This document shows, piece after piece, positions 7,104-13,830 of a DNA stretch of 16,964 nucleotides. The stretch is from an uncultured Pseudomonadales bacterium. Lineage in GTDB: Bacteria; Pseudomonadota; Gammaproteobacteria; Pseudomonadales; Cellvibrionaceae. Location: the NCBI GenBank assembly GCA_938048505.1, contig CALIUX010000012.1, positions 1 through 16,964 of the forward strand. The letters run 5' to 3'. A program made the position numbers and the translations under genes. The stretch's first letter is position 1. Each line of letters begins with the position of its first letter. The notes beneath the pieces are model-generated. The model searched no databases, was not told the origin of the DNA, and saw nothing but the letters and a program-made list of their open reading frames with translations.

Positions 7104-7215
7104 CACTGCATGCGTTCACTGAATTAAAGCGTTCACAATGAGCGGAACGCCTTTAATTATATTTTCTTAAAATACCCCTATTGCCTTAGCATTGGGATTG
7201 ATCATGCATGCAGTG
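7104..7215. repeat. Nested inverted and direct repeats in the pspA-channel gap
   Basis: Seen: outer arms CACTGCATGC (7104-7113) and GCATGCAGTG (7206-7215), a perfect 10-bp inverted repeat. Inside is a hairpin of AATTAAAGCGTTC (7122-7134) with GAACGCCTTTAATT (7145-7158, one bulged C). GCGTTCAC also occurs twice in direct orientation (7112-7119 and 7129-7136, period 17). The transcribed minus-strand RNA could fold into a branched leader for the channel gene. Function is unknown. Confidence 0.5.
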
Positions 7216-7237
7216 TTTTTAGCTATGATAAGGGTTT

Positions 7238-7924
7238 TTATTTTTTTGCCAAGAGTTGTGCAAGTTTATCTTTACCGCTTGCTTGGCCGCCAGGCATAAC
7301 CCCTGCTGCTTTTAAGCGTGCATCCAATGCAGAGCCCCCTTCTTCTGAAGCCAGCTCATCTGCGGCTTCTAGCTCAGCGCTGCGCTGCGCTTGTTTCTCT
7401 TTAATACGCTCCAAGCTATTCAATGCGGTATTGACTTTGCTGTTAGCGCCAGCATGACGAGACGATACAGCGGCTTGTGCCTTATGTACTGACTCTTGTG
7501 CTTTGACTTGGTCAATTTGCTGCTCCATGCGTTGCACATTGGCCTTGGCTTTTTTGATATTGCCTTTAAGCGTATTCTCTGAGGTTTTAAAGCTATCGAG
7601 TATGCTTTGCTCGGTTGCCAGATCGTTTTCAAGCTCAGCTACGCGCTCGGCACACTCGATGGCCAGCGCTTCATCACCGGCTTCACTTGCACTGATTGCA
7701 CTGCTGGTATATTTCTGAATATCGCTGTTGATGGCGCTGACTTTTTTATCGGCAAGCTTTCTTTTTGCCATAAGTGTTGTCAGGTTGCGGTCGCAGGCGA
7801 TTAACTCATTTTTTGCATCGCGCAGTTCTTGGTCAAGAATACGTAACGCTTGGCTATCAACAACGGCTTCTACGCCTTCATTAGTGGCACCGCGAATGGC
7901 TGTCCAAATTTTTAATAAGCTCAT
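7238..7924 (-). CDS. yjfJ: PspA/IM30 (Vipp1)-family protein (YjfJ)
   Basis: Peripheral inner-membrane ESCRT-III-like protein. Seen: MSLLKIWTAIRGATNEGVEAVVDSQA (residues 1-26; amphipathic start then the conserved bend), followed by long heptad-rich helices (about 26-180, with IQKYTSSAISASEAGDEALA and ERVAELENDLATEQS). A C-terminal segment (GGSALDARLKAAGVMPGG, LAQLLAKK) follows. The 228-aa length matches the YjfJ branch of PspA. Start: ATG 7924 with GGAG eight bases upstream; it overlaps the yjfI stop as ATGA, so translation is coupled. Known: PspA/IM30 proteins polymerise on damaged membranes and preserve the proton gradient. Here no pspBC or pspF is visible, so control is probably through the divergent DUF6471 gene. 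A minus-strand terminator follows at 7034-7074. Confidence 0.93.
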   Translation of the reverse strand: MSLLKIWTAIRGATNEGVEAVVDSQALRILDQELRDAKNELIACDRNLTTLMAKRKLADKKVSAINSDIQKYTSSAISASEAGDEALAIECAERVAELENDLATEQSILDSFKTSENTLKGNIKKAKANVQRMEQQIDQVKAQESVHKAQAAVSSRHAGANSKVNTALNSLERIKEKQAQRSAELEAADELASEEGGSALDARLKAAGVMPGGQASGKDKLAQLLAKK

Positions 7925-8325
7925 GCTACATTCTCCGTTTTGAGGTGTTCTTCATATAATTCAATAAATTCAGGGACGTTTGAAAACAAAGCAGAAATTT
8001 CTTCTAACAATGTATCTTCTTGGCTATCGCTTGAGAGCGCGCCAAAGGCAACGTAATAGTTCTCGCCTGCAATCTGGCTAATACCAACAGTACTTAGAGG
8101 CACAAGTTGATGCGTTTTCAAGACGAGTTCATTCAATATGTGAGTATCAACAACTGCTGATTGAGGGAATAACAGGCTTTCTACGATGATTTGCGTATCA
8201 CCGGCATACAAAAAAGCTTCTATACCTTCATCATTTGCAATGGCTAGGCACTCTCCTTCTTTTTCTACTACCCACTCTTCTTGGGCGTTGGTTAGGGCGT
8301 ATAAATCGTCAATTGTCCAAGGCAT
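7921..8325 (-). CDS. yjfI: DUF2170 protein (YjfI)
   Basis: A 134-aa soluble acidic protein (MPWTIDDLYALTNAQ...). Seen: a mixed alpha/beta pattern with AIANDEGIEAFLY, QIIVESLLFP, VDTHILNELVLKTHQLVPLSTVGI (about 59-82) and GENYYVAFGALS, then an acidic helical end. It matches the YjfI family that precedes yjfJ in E. coli. Function is unknown; it resembles small type III chaperone-like folds only loosely. Start: ATG 8325 with AGGA nine bases upstream. It is the first gene of the minus-strand cluster, and the symmetrical promoter at 8379-8407 gives a leader of about 46 nt. Its stop overlaps the pspA start by four bases. Confidence 0.9.
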   Translation of the reverse strand: MPWTIDDLYALTNAQEEWVVEKEGECLAIANDEGIEAFLYAGDTQIIVESLLFPQSAVVDTHILNELVLKTHQLVPLSTVGISQIAGENYYVAFGALSSDSQEDTLLEEISALFSNVPEFIELYEEHLKTENVA

Positions 8326-8354
8326 AACGTATGTTCCTAAGTAATAAAATAGAG

Positions 8355-8364
8355 TGTTTAAACA
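8355..8364. repeat. 10-bp palindrome in the yjfI leader
   Basis: Seen: TGTTTAAACA, perfectly self-complementary, between the divergent promoter palindrome and yjfI. It falls just downstream of the predicted minus-strand transcription start, where a bound protein could block early elongation. A chance occurrence is possible. Confidence 0.3.
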
Positions 8365-8371
8365 TCCGATT

Positions 8372-8400
8372 TAGACAAATAGTAACTTATAAGATACTAT
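8372..8400 (+). promoter_or_regulatory. Sigma70-like promoter toward the DUF6471 gene
   Basis: Seen: -35 TAGACA (8372-8377), 17-nt spacer, -10 TACTAT (8395-8400); expected start near 8407, about 35 nt before ATG 8442. The -35 box matches TTGACA at five of six positions and the -10 box matches at four of six. The whole promoter lies inside the palindrome. Confidence 0.5.
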
Positions 8401-8407
8401 TTGTCTA
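8379..8407 (-). promoter_or_regulatory. Mirror-image promoter toward yjfI
   Basis: Seen: the symmetry of the palindrome gives exactly the same boxes on the minus strand: TAGACA (complement of 8402-8407), 17 nt, TACTAT (complement of 8379-8384), expected start near 8372. RNA polymerase cannot occupy both promoters at once, so the two directions would compete. Confidence 0.5.
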
Positions 8408-8441
8408 AATCTACACGATAAATTGATATTTGGATAGCCCT

Positions 8442-8735
8442 ATGGGACAAGAAAAGAGTGTTAATAACAAAATAGCCCTTCAACCTTATAAAACAGCTAT
8501 GACCCGTTATTTAAGATCCCTTATGACCCTGAGGGGCACCACATACCCTCAACTGTCTGCAAAACTCGAACAGCGTGGTATCCAGCTTACCTCAGAGCAT
8601 TTGCGAAACAAGGTTTCTAAAGGCCTGATGCCAACGGATTTATTTATTATTCTTTGTGAAGAGCTGAATGCAGTGGACAAAGCTCTGGCTGAAATTGGCG
8701 ATATTGCAGGAGATATTAGTCAGAATACTGAGTAG
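8442..8735 (+). CDS. Small DUF6471 (HTH-like) protein, probable regulator of the yjf cluster
   Basis: About 97 aa. Seen: YLRSLMTLRGTTYPQLSAKL, then an HTH-like turn (EQRGIQLTSEHLRNKVSKG) and a final helix pair (LFIILCEELNAVDKALAEI). The pattern RGTTYPQL...LRNKVSKG is that of DUF6471, a small domain resembling lambda-repressor-type HTH proteins. Start: ATG 8442 with GGA (8432-8434) seven bases upstream; a TTG at 8430 would add four residues but has no Shine-Dalgarno. It is divergent from yjfI across the 44-bp palindrome. Inference: it binds the palindrome and represses itself and the yjf operon. The family name is from recognised pattern, not from a search. Confidence 0.75.
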   Translation: MGQEKSVNNKIALQPYKTAMTRYLRSLMTLRGTTYPQLSAKLEQRGIQLTSEHLRNKVSKGLMPTDLFIILCEELNAVDKALAEIGDIAGDISQNTE

Positions 8736-8788
8736 CGTAGGCCCGTTTTAGGTTCCTTTTGGCTCGCTATTTCTGTAACTGTTTATGC

Positions 8789-8813
8789 TATGTACAAGTT
8801 ATGTTATGTACAA
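8789..8813. repeat. Two direct TATGTACAA repeats
   Basis: Seen: TATGTACAA at 8789-8797 and 8805-8813, period 16, each containing the palindrome TGTACA. They lie in the 181-bp gap between the convergent DUF6471 and yceI genes. Role unknown. Confidence 0.35.
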
Positions 8814-8828
8814 CGCTATCCATCATTT

Positions 8829-8868
8829 GATGCTTATGAGATGAATCGTGATTCACCTCATAAGCATC
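8829..8868. terminator. Long hairpin between convergent genes, probable bidirectional transcription stop
   Basis: Seen: GATGCTTATGAG (8829-8840) pairs perfectly with CTCATAAGCATC (8857-8868). The interior extends the stem with TGAATC (8842-8847) and GATTCA (8850-8855) around one mismatch. Neither flank has a proper T run (GTTTCTG on the right), so it is not a classical intrinsic terminator, but its place between two 3' ends suggests a stop or mRNA 3'-end stabiliser. Confidence 0.5.
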
Positions 8869-8916
8869 GTTTCTGTACTGAGCAAATATTAAAGTATAAG
8901 GCTCGAAAGCAGCGAC

Positions 8917-9516
8917 TTACTTCTTCTTAATTAAGTGTAACGTGGCATTCACTGGCACGCTGGTCGCTATACTGGTTAAGCCTGCTAATTTCTGCAATGT
9001 GGCAATGCCTGCTCCCAGCCCAAAATCGGTAGCGCTCAGCATAATGGGTGAGATGGTATTGACGCTCAGTACGCCTTTTCGCAATTTAACCACTTCGACT
9101 TTAGCCGTTAGCTCAACGGTATGCCCGTGTAAATCAAGTGTAAAAGGCACATCAAGCACACGCTTTTGCCCAGTTTTTAACGCCTTGGCAATTTTTTTAT
9201 CGATATTGGCGCGAATAGAGGCTTTAGGAAAACGCTGTGTTTCAAAAAGGTGCTCTTGCATGCGCTCGTTACGAATAGCAATACCCGTTTCGACACTGGC
9301 CAAGCTAATCTCTACACTTAGCTGTCCATTAAGGTAGTCACCACTTACTGTATTGAACTGGTGGGCTTCGCCAATGATATTATTTTTGATACTAACAAAA
9401 TGAACAGATGAACCAGATGGATCAACTGCCCAGTCTGCTGAGCAAGATAATGAGGCTGTTCCCATTATGCATAGCGCCAAGCACTGTTTTTTAACGGTTT
9501 TTAAAAAGTGATTCAT
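8917..9516 (-). CDS. YceI-family periplasmic lipid-binding protein
   Basis: Seen: signal peptide (MNHFLKTVKKQCLALCIMG..., likely cut after CSA, giving DWAVDPSGSSVHF), then the YceI lipocalin-like pattern: VDPSGSSVHFVSIKN, FNTVSGDYLNGQLSVEI, SVETGIAIRNERMQEHLFET, FPKASIRANI, FTLDLHGHTVELTAKVEV and TDFGLGAG. Length 199 aa is usual for the family, which binds isoprenoid-type or fatty lipids in a beta-barrel. Start: ATG 9516; a TTG at 9525 adds three residues with poor spacing. The signal cysteine context (SLSC) is not a good lipobox, so I prefer a soluble periplasmic protein. It lies 11 nt after the FemAB-like gene, so the two form an operon; the ligand is unknown. Confidence 0.88.
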   Translation of the reverse strand: MNHFLKTVKKQCLALCIMGTASLSCSADWAVDPSGSSVHFVSIKNNIIGEAHQFNTVSGDYLNGQLSVEISLASVETGIAIRNERMQEHLFETQRFPKASIRANIDKKIAKALKTGQKRVLDVPFTLDLHGHTVELTAKVEVVKLRKGVLSVNTISPIMLSATDFGLGAGIATLQKLAGLTSIATSVPVNATLHLIKKK

Positions 9517-9527
9517 TTGAGCCAAAC

Positions 9528-10691
9528 CTATGTGTCAATTAAAATGTTTTCATCCGCTATTACAATATCATTTTTAAAGGGTAAAAGCGTGCGAGCATCC
9601 GCACAGTATTGCCTAATATGGCCCTGTTCAACCTTTAGAAAAGACGCTATTGCAGAGTGAAAACCAGGCTGAGTAAGCGAATGATAGGACTGCGTTAAAA
9701 CGGGCGTAAAACCGCGTTGAATCTTATGTTCGCCTTGGGCTCCTGGGTCGAATCGTTGCAAGTTTTGCTCGATGGCAAACTCAATACCTTGATAGTAACA
9801 GCATTCAAAATGCAAGCTGTCGTACTCTTCATGTGCTCCCCAATAGCGCCCATAGAGTGTTTTGTCATCAAAGAAATAGAGCGCAGCGGCAATACATGTA
9901 TCGCTATCATAAGCCCTTACCATCATGATTTTATCGGCAAGCCGTTGCCCAATTTCTTGAAAAAACTGCTCATTTAAATAACCCGTATGCCCGCTGCGTT
10001 TTATGTAGGTACGGGCATATAAGTGATAAAAAGCTTGCCAGTCAGTGGAGCTGAGCTCTGCTCCGAGTGCGCGGGTGATTTCAATACCGTGGCTATTCGC
10101 TTTTGCTCTTTCTTTTTTAATATTTTTACGTTTTCTTGAACTAAAAAAAGATAAAAAATCGTCGAAGTCTGCATAGTTTTGGTTAAACCAATGAAACTGG
10201 CAGCCCATGCGCTGAAGAGGTTTATCACCCATAATGTCTTTTATCGCACTATCTCGCTCTCCAAATAATGAATGGACGCCAGATAGTTTCTGAGCTTGTA
10301 TGAGTGTATTCAGGCCTTCTTTGAGTGAGCAGACTGCTTCATTGTCTTGGGCGATATAGCGAGGGCCTGTAGCAGGCGTAAACGGTATCGCGTTAATGAG
10401 CTTTGGATAGTAAGCCAAGCCTTGATGGTGATAAGCATCTGCCCATTGCCAGTCAAAAACATATTCACCATAAGAATGAGTTTTGACATAAAGCGGCATA
10501 GCTGCTGTCAATTTAGAGTTTTTTCGAATAATAATGTGCTGAGGTTGCCAGCCCGATTGGCTCGAAACACAACCAGAATGTTCTAACGCAAAAAGGAATT
10601 CATATTGGATAAAAGGGTAAGAGGTTTGCCAGAGCGCATTCCACTGCTCTGCTGAAACATCACTCATGGTGGTGACAAAGTCAATTGTCAT
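9528..10691 (-). CDS. FemAB-like N-acyltransferase (COG3146 / peptidogalycan biosynthesis type)
   Basis: A 387-aa GNAT-fold protein. Seen: WNALWQTSYPFIQYEFLFALEHSGCV (about 17-42), MPLYVKTHSYGEYVFDWQWADAY (about 65-87; YGEYVFDWQWA is diagnostic), FTPATGPRY, FHWFNQNYADFDDFLSFFSSRKRKNIKKERA (about 166-196), YARTYIKRSGHTGYLNEQFF, DDKTLYGRYWGAHEEYDSLHFECCYYQGIEFAI, and FDPGAQGEHKIQRGF near the C-terminus. These match the PF04339 (DUF482) group, annotated as predicted N-acyltransferase; the acceptor is unknown. Start: ATG 10691 with GGAA nine bases upstream. It is the first gene of a two-gene operon with the YceI protein, which suggests envelope or lipid-linked chemistry. Confidence 0.9.
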   Translation of the reverse strand: MTIDFVTTMSDVSAEQWNALWQTSYPFIQYEFLFALEHSGCVSSQSGWQPQHIIIRKNSKLTAAMPLYVKTHSYGEYVFDWQWADAYHHQGLAYYPKLINAIPFTPATGPRYIAQDNEAVCSLKEGLNTLIQAQKLSGVHSLFGERDSAIKDIMGDKPLQRMGCQFHWFNQNYADFDDFLSFFSSRKRKNIKKERAKANSHGIEITRALGAELSSTDWQAFYHLYARTYIKRSGHTGYLNEQFFQEIGQRLADKIMMVRAYDSDTCIAAALYFFDDKTLYGRYWGAHEEYDSLHFECCYYQGIEFAIEQNLQRFDPGAQGEHKIQRGFTPVLTQSYHSLTQPGFHSAIASFLKVEQGHIRQYCADARTLLPFKNDIVIADENILIDT

Positions 10692-10981
10692 AATAGGGCT
10701 TCCCGTCGTTGTCTATACACCATCTTACGGTGATGATCGGTATAAGTTCAAACGAGTTAATTCTACCGGTTTATTATCAAGCTAATATGCCTAAAGTGCG
10801 ATGTTTCTTGACTGACTTAAACTGATCGGGAGGGGCGTGCGTTTGCGCATTAAAGCCTTTTTTATAGTCATTAAGACTACTTTCTGTTCATCATTTACTT
10901 ATCGATCGTTAGTCGATCAAGAGTTGATTATTTTAATTTTAGAAAGCATGCTATAGGCCAATTAGTCATTTATTTGACCTA

Positions 10982-11041
10982 TATTTGATAGCTGGTTAGC
11001 AATAAAAATAAAAAGCATAGCCAGTATCAAATAATAGCCAG
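10982..11041. repeat. Inverted and direct repeats upstream of the agarase gene
   Basis: Seen: TATTTGATA-g-CTGG (10982-10995) is complementary to CCAG-TATCAAATA (11021-11033), interrupted by one bulged G. ATAGCCAG occurs twice in direct orientation (11017-11024 and 11034-11041). Possible operator cluster for a catabolic regulator. Confidence 0.45.
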
Positions 11042-11148
11042 CAAAAAATAGATGTGGAGTATTGTTTAGATTGATCGTATAGCGCTGATTATATGATCCC
11101 CTATCCTTATTCCACTATTGCCCTTAAAACCTTGTGTTTACCTCAGCA

Positions 11149-11169
11149 TATCCAAGATGTTTTTGGATA
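11149..11169. repeat. 7-bp-arm dyad upstream of the agarase gene
   Basis: Seen: TATCCAA (11149-11155), 7-nt spacer, TTGGATA (11163-11169), perfect arms. The 21-bp span with a short spacer fits a dimeric repressor site, though chance cannot be excluded. Confidence 0.35.
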
Positions 11170-11192
11170 CGGTGAACGGCTTTGTTTGCATT

Positions 11193-11223
11193 AAGTTAGA
11201 TTGCATTTAACGCAATTTAACTT
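11193..11223. promoter_or_regulatory. Candidate operator close to the agarase start
   Basis: Seen: AAGTTAGATTGC (11193-11204), 7-nt spacer, GCAATTTAACTT (11212-11223), 12-bp arms with one mismatch, ending 86 bp before the agarase ATG. TTGCATTAA-type direct repeats (11186-11194 and 11201-11209) overlap it. Position and symmetry fit a transcription-factor site; the regulator is not in this window. Confidence 0.45.
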
Positions 11224-11309
11224 TGTACATGATAGCTACTCAGGTTGGCACCTCTTAAAGATTACGCTCACCTCATCATTCACTCTTTTATACTTAGTGG
11301 AGAATAATA

Positions 11310-13760
11310 ATGACAACATTACCGAGCAAATTCCGGCTAGCGCAGTCGATGGCGTTAGCGAGTGCAGCTATTTTGACAACTGCCTGCGGTAGCGGAGGTG
11401 GCGGCTCTACCCCAACCTCCTCCTCGCTTTCCAGTGTATCTGAACAATCGAGTAGTGCGGTGGTTGTACAAAGTAGCACCTCTTCTGACAGTTCAGTAGT
11501 AGAGAGCTCAGTCAGTTCAGCAGCAGAGAGCTCAATGGAAGGCTTATCTAGCAGCTCCTTAGCTTCAAATGGTTCAGGTCTTGTTGGTACGGGTGACCCG
11601 ATCAAAGTCGATGTGAATTTAGACCTAGTTCACTCCGTAGGTGATGTCTCTGAGTTTGATCGGCGTAAGTTTATTACGATTCATGCCGCGCACAATGAGC
11701 CGGATTGGGAAGATGGCGCTACGCAGGCACACAGTAATGGTGCGAAAAATGCGTTAGGTAATAATCTTGCTACATCCTTTGCTAATGATTTAGATGTTTA
11801 TTTTGGTCGGAATACCGGCAACATGGCATTTGTTCTTCGCAATGTAGTGGAAGACCCTAATCGTTCTGGTCGAGTCTTGCGTGCGCCAGTTGATGGCTCA
11901 GAACGAGGGCAGACCTTTCACGACCTCAGTATGTCAGCTCTTGGAGGCGATACACGTTATCGTTACACCACTGCTGCTGATAAAACGATCAGCGCGCTTT
12001 CTAGTCGCGATACGGACAGTATCATTGCGGCACAATCTCACCCTTATTGGCCTGGCGGAGAGAGTGACCCCAAAAGCGTTATTCGGCATCGTTCGGGTGA
12101 CAGTAATTTAAACTGGAGCTTCTCAACAGCGGATACGGCAAGTGAGCCGTTTGGCGCGGCAGTTGGTGAATTTATGGCAAGTTTCTTAGCCAGCTTATTT
12201 AACCAAGGCGAAGCAGACGTTGTATTACCCAGTCAAGCCAATATGCTTGCTATAGAAGGTCAGCCATGGGGAGCCCCTAAGCCTAAATACCTTGAGTTAA
12301 TGAATGAGCCCCTTTTTGACTTAATTGATGGGCCAGTGAATTTCCAACGTGTGCCGGCAAATGCAGTGCCTACTGTTCAAAAGATCTTTGATTACCATAA
12401 AGGTGCTGCAATCGAATTTCGTAAAAATCCCGCTAATAGCGATGTCATGATTGGTGGCTACACCACCGCATTTCCTAACTATGAAGTAAATAACTTTAAG
12501 GAGTGGGAGGAGCGTGATCAGCTGTTTATTGATACTGCAGGTGAGCAGATGGATTTCTTTTCTATTCACCTTTATGACTTCCCTAATTTCAATCGCTCTG
12601 AGCAATATCGAAAAGGCAGCAATATGGAAGCGACCCTAGATATGCTTGAGCGTTATTCGATGCAGAAACTAGGTGAAATTAAGCCTTGGGTTATTTCAGA
12701 ATACGGCTCGCAGTTACATGGTGATTTTTGTCAGCCTTGGTCGTCTGAGCGAGACTGGCGTATGATCAAAGCGATTAATTCGATGATGATATCCTTTATG
12801 GAACGCCCGAATGTAATTGCTAAAACAGTTCCCTTTATTGTCGCTAAAGCAGAATGGGGTCGTAATACCAAAAATAATACCTGTCCAAAATTTGCAGATG
12901 GCGAGTCGGTTCCTTATTACTGGCGCTTAATGCGTCAAGCAGATGAGCCAGCTTCTTCTACGGGTGAGTGGATTTATGCCGATACCGTCAAGTTTTATGA
13001 GCTTTGGTCGGATGTAAAAGGTACCCGTATTGATTCGTGGTCACAAGACCTTGATATTTTGGTGGATGCCTATGTGGATGACAAAATAGCGTATGTCATT
13101 GTTAACAGCTTAGAATTTGAAAATAAAACGCTGGATCTAAGCTTCTTAGGTGATAATGGTAATACGGTTAACACAGTTGAAATCAAGCATTTGTATCTTA
13201 ATGGTACAGAGCGTGATGGTACTGTTACCCTAACAGAAGAAGCCTTTACGACTCTGCCTGATACGTTTGTTCTTGGTACTGAAGCGACTGCAATCATTAA
13301 AGTGACTTATGACAATACCATTGAAATGAATGGCACATCGCAAGAAATTAAGCATTATGCCCCCGTTTCTAAGCAGCCTATTCAAGCAAATGTTGAGCAA
13401 AGTTATAGGGTTTCGTTGGATGGGTTTACACCGGGTGGTGAGGGTGAAGCAATACTGCGTTTAGGTGTTGGTCGTGATCATACGTTAGCCGTTATGCCAT
13501 CAAGTATTGTGTTGAACGGTAAGACGGTTGCGATATCAAGCGACTTTGATTATAGGGGTTATGATCAATCAAAAGGCGGTACTTTGTTTCCTTCAAAAGG
13601 CCGTGATACCTTTTTTGGTGTACTCGAAATTCCAGTGAATTATGCTGACCTTGCTGCGTCAAATGATATTAAGATTACCTTTGAGCAAGCAGGTGGCCAT
13701 GTGAGTAGTGTTGCGCTTCAAGTGTTTAATATGAGCCGTGAAGTGATACGCACTAACTAA
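11310..13760 (+). CDS. GH86 beta-agarase/porphyranase lipoprotein
   Basis: Secreted endo-hydrolase of agar-type galactans (GH86), 816 aa. Seen: N-terminal signal with LTTAC at Cys26 (imperfect lipobox, but followed by the usual GSGGGG spacer), then a Ser/Gly-rich linker (33-90) containing an internal 8-residue repeat. The (beta/alpha)8 catalytic domain (about 100-575) has FITIHAAHNEPDWED (121-135), YLELMNEP (327-334; Glu333 probable acid/base), FFSIHLYD (416-423), PWVISEYGSQ (459-468; Glu464 probable nucleophile) and WRLMRQAD. Beta-sandwich accessory domains fill about 576-810 (VDAYVDDKIAYVIVNS; LGVGRDHTL; VALQVFNMS). GH86 catalytic-pair spacing (131 residues here) agrees with known porphyranase/agarase structures. 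Start: ATG 11310 with GGAG seven bases upstream. No other carbohydrate gene is adjacent. Agarase versus porphyranase cannot be decided from sequence alone. Confidence 0.93.
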   Translation: MTTLPSKFRLAQSMALASAAILTTACGSGGGGSTPTSSSLSSVSEQSSSAVVVQSSTSSDSSVVESSVSSAAESSMEGLSSSSLASNGSGLVGTGDPIKVDVNLDLVHSVGDVSEFDRRKFITIHAAHNEPDWEDGATQAHSNGAKNALGNNLATSFANDLDVYFGRNTGNMAFVLRNVVEDPNRSGRVLRAPVDGSERGQTFHDLSMSALGGDTRYRYTTAADKTISALSSRDTDSIIAAQSHPYWPGGESDPKSVIRHRSGDSNLNWSFSTADTASEPFGAAVGEFMASFLASLFNQGEADVVLPSQANMLAIEGQPWGAPKPKYLELMNEPLFDLIDGPVNFQRVPANAVPTVQKIFDYHKGAAIEFRKNPANSDVMIGGYTTAFPNYEVNNFKEWEERDQLFIDTAGEQMDFFSIHLYDFPNFNRSEQYRKGSNMEATLDMLERYSMQKLGEIKPWVISEYGSQLHGDFCQPWSSERDWRMIKAINSMMISFMERPNVIAKTVPFIVAKAEWGRNTKNNTCPKFADGESVPYYWRLMRQADEPASSTGEWIYADTVKFYELWSDVKGTRIDSWSQDLDILVDAYVDDKIAYVIVNSLEFENKTLDLSFLGDNGNTVNTVEIKHLYLNGTERDGTVTLTEEAFTTLPDTFVLGTEATAIIKVTYDNTIEMNGTSQEIKHYAPVSKQPIQANVEQSYRVSLDGFTPGGEGEAILRLGVGRDHTLAVMPSSIVLNGKTVAISSDFDYRGYDQSKGGTLFPSKGRDTFFGVLEIPVNYADLAASNDIKITFEQAGGHVSSVALQVFNMSREVIRTN
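11489..11534 (+). repeat. Tandem 24-bp repeat in the polyserine linker
   Basis: Seen: a 22-base core beginning CAGTTCAG and ending AGAGAGCTCA recurs at 11489-11510 and 11513-11534 with two silent-type T/C differences. It encodes two similar Ser/Val/Glu blocks. Such repeats arise by slippage and vary linker length between strains. Confidence 0.6.
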
Positions 13761-13784
13761 TAGTTACCCGTACATACCAGTAGT

Positions 13785-13813
13785 AAAAAGCAGCCTATGT
13801 AGGCTGCTTTTTT
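13785..13813 (+). terminator. Rho-independent terminator of the agarase gene
   Basis: Seen: AAAAAGCAGCCTA (13785-13797), a 2-nt TG at the apex, and TAGGCTGCTTTTT (13800-13812), a perfect 13-bp dyad followed by T. It starts 24 bp after the stop. It has A/T runs on both sides and so could act on both strands. Confidence 0.95.
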
Positions 13814-13830
13814 GTCTGTATTATATGACC

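Larger units (their letters stand above)
8368..8411. promoter_or_regulatory. 44-bp near-perfect palindrome, operator between divergent yjfI and the DUF6471 gene
   Basis: Seen: GATTTAGACAAATAGTA (8368-8384) and TACTATTTGTCTAAATC (8395-8411) are exact reverse complements (17 bp). The 10-bp centre is A-CTTATAAG-A, whose inner eight bases are themselves palindromic, so only one base pair of the whole 44-bp dyad breaks the symmetry. It lies in the only space between two divergent genes, so it is probably the operator of the neighbouring small DNA-binding protein as well as the promoter DNA. Confidence 0.8.
10692..11309. other. 618-bp AT-rich intergenic region upstream of the agarase gene
   Basis: No credible gene on either strand. 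It holds the promoters of two divergent genes and at least three dyads (10982-11033, 11149-11169 and 11193-11223), given separately. A TATGAT box at 11092-11097 has a TTGATC 15 nt upstream, a short spacing, so only a weak candidate promoter. TATACT at 11289-11294 has no matching -35. The length is far beyond what basal promoters need, which fits substrate-controlled expression of the agarase. Confidence 0.6.

Noticed and set aside
7034..7215. Known K+-linked riboswitch (for example c-di-AMP type) before the channel gene
   Set aside because: I could not match any known riboswitch core, and c-di-AMP signalling is unusual in gammaproteobacteria; only the terminator and dyads are supported.
8368..8411. 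Palindrome as an insertion-sequence end or phage attachment site
   Set aside because: No transposase, integrase, target duplication or partner copy is in the window, and its place between divergent starts is explained by promoter-operator function.
11489..11534. Tandem repeat considered as the start of a CRISPR array
   Set aside because: Only two units, no spacers, and it is in frame within the Ser-rich linker coding sequence.
11294..11605. Minus-strand open frame of 103 codons opposite the agarase signal and linker
   Set aside because: Antisense to a repetitive Ser-rich coding segment, which naturally gives open reverse frames; no start context.
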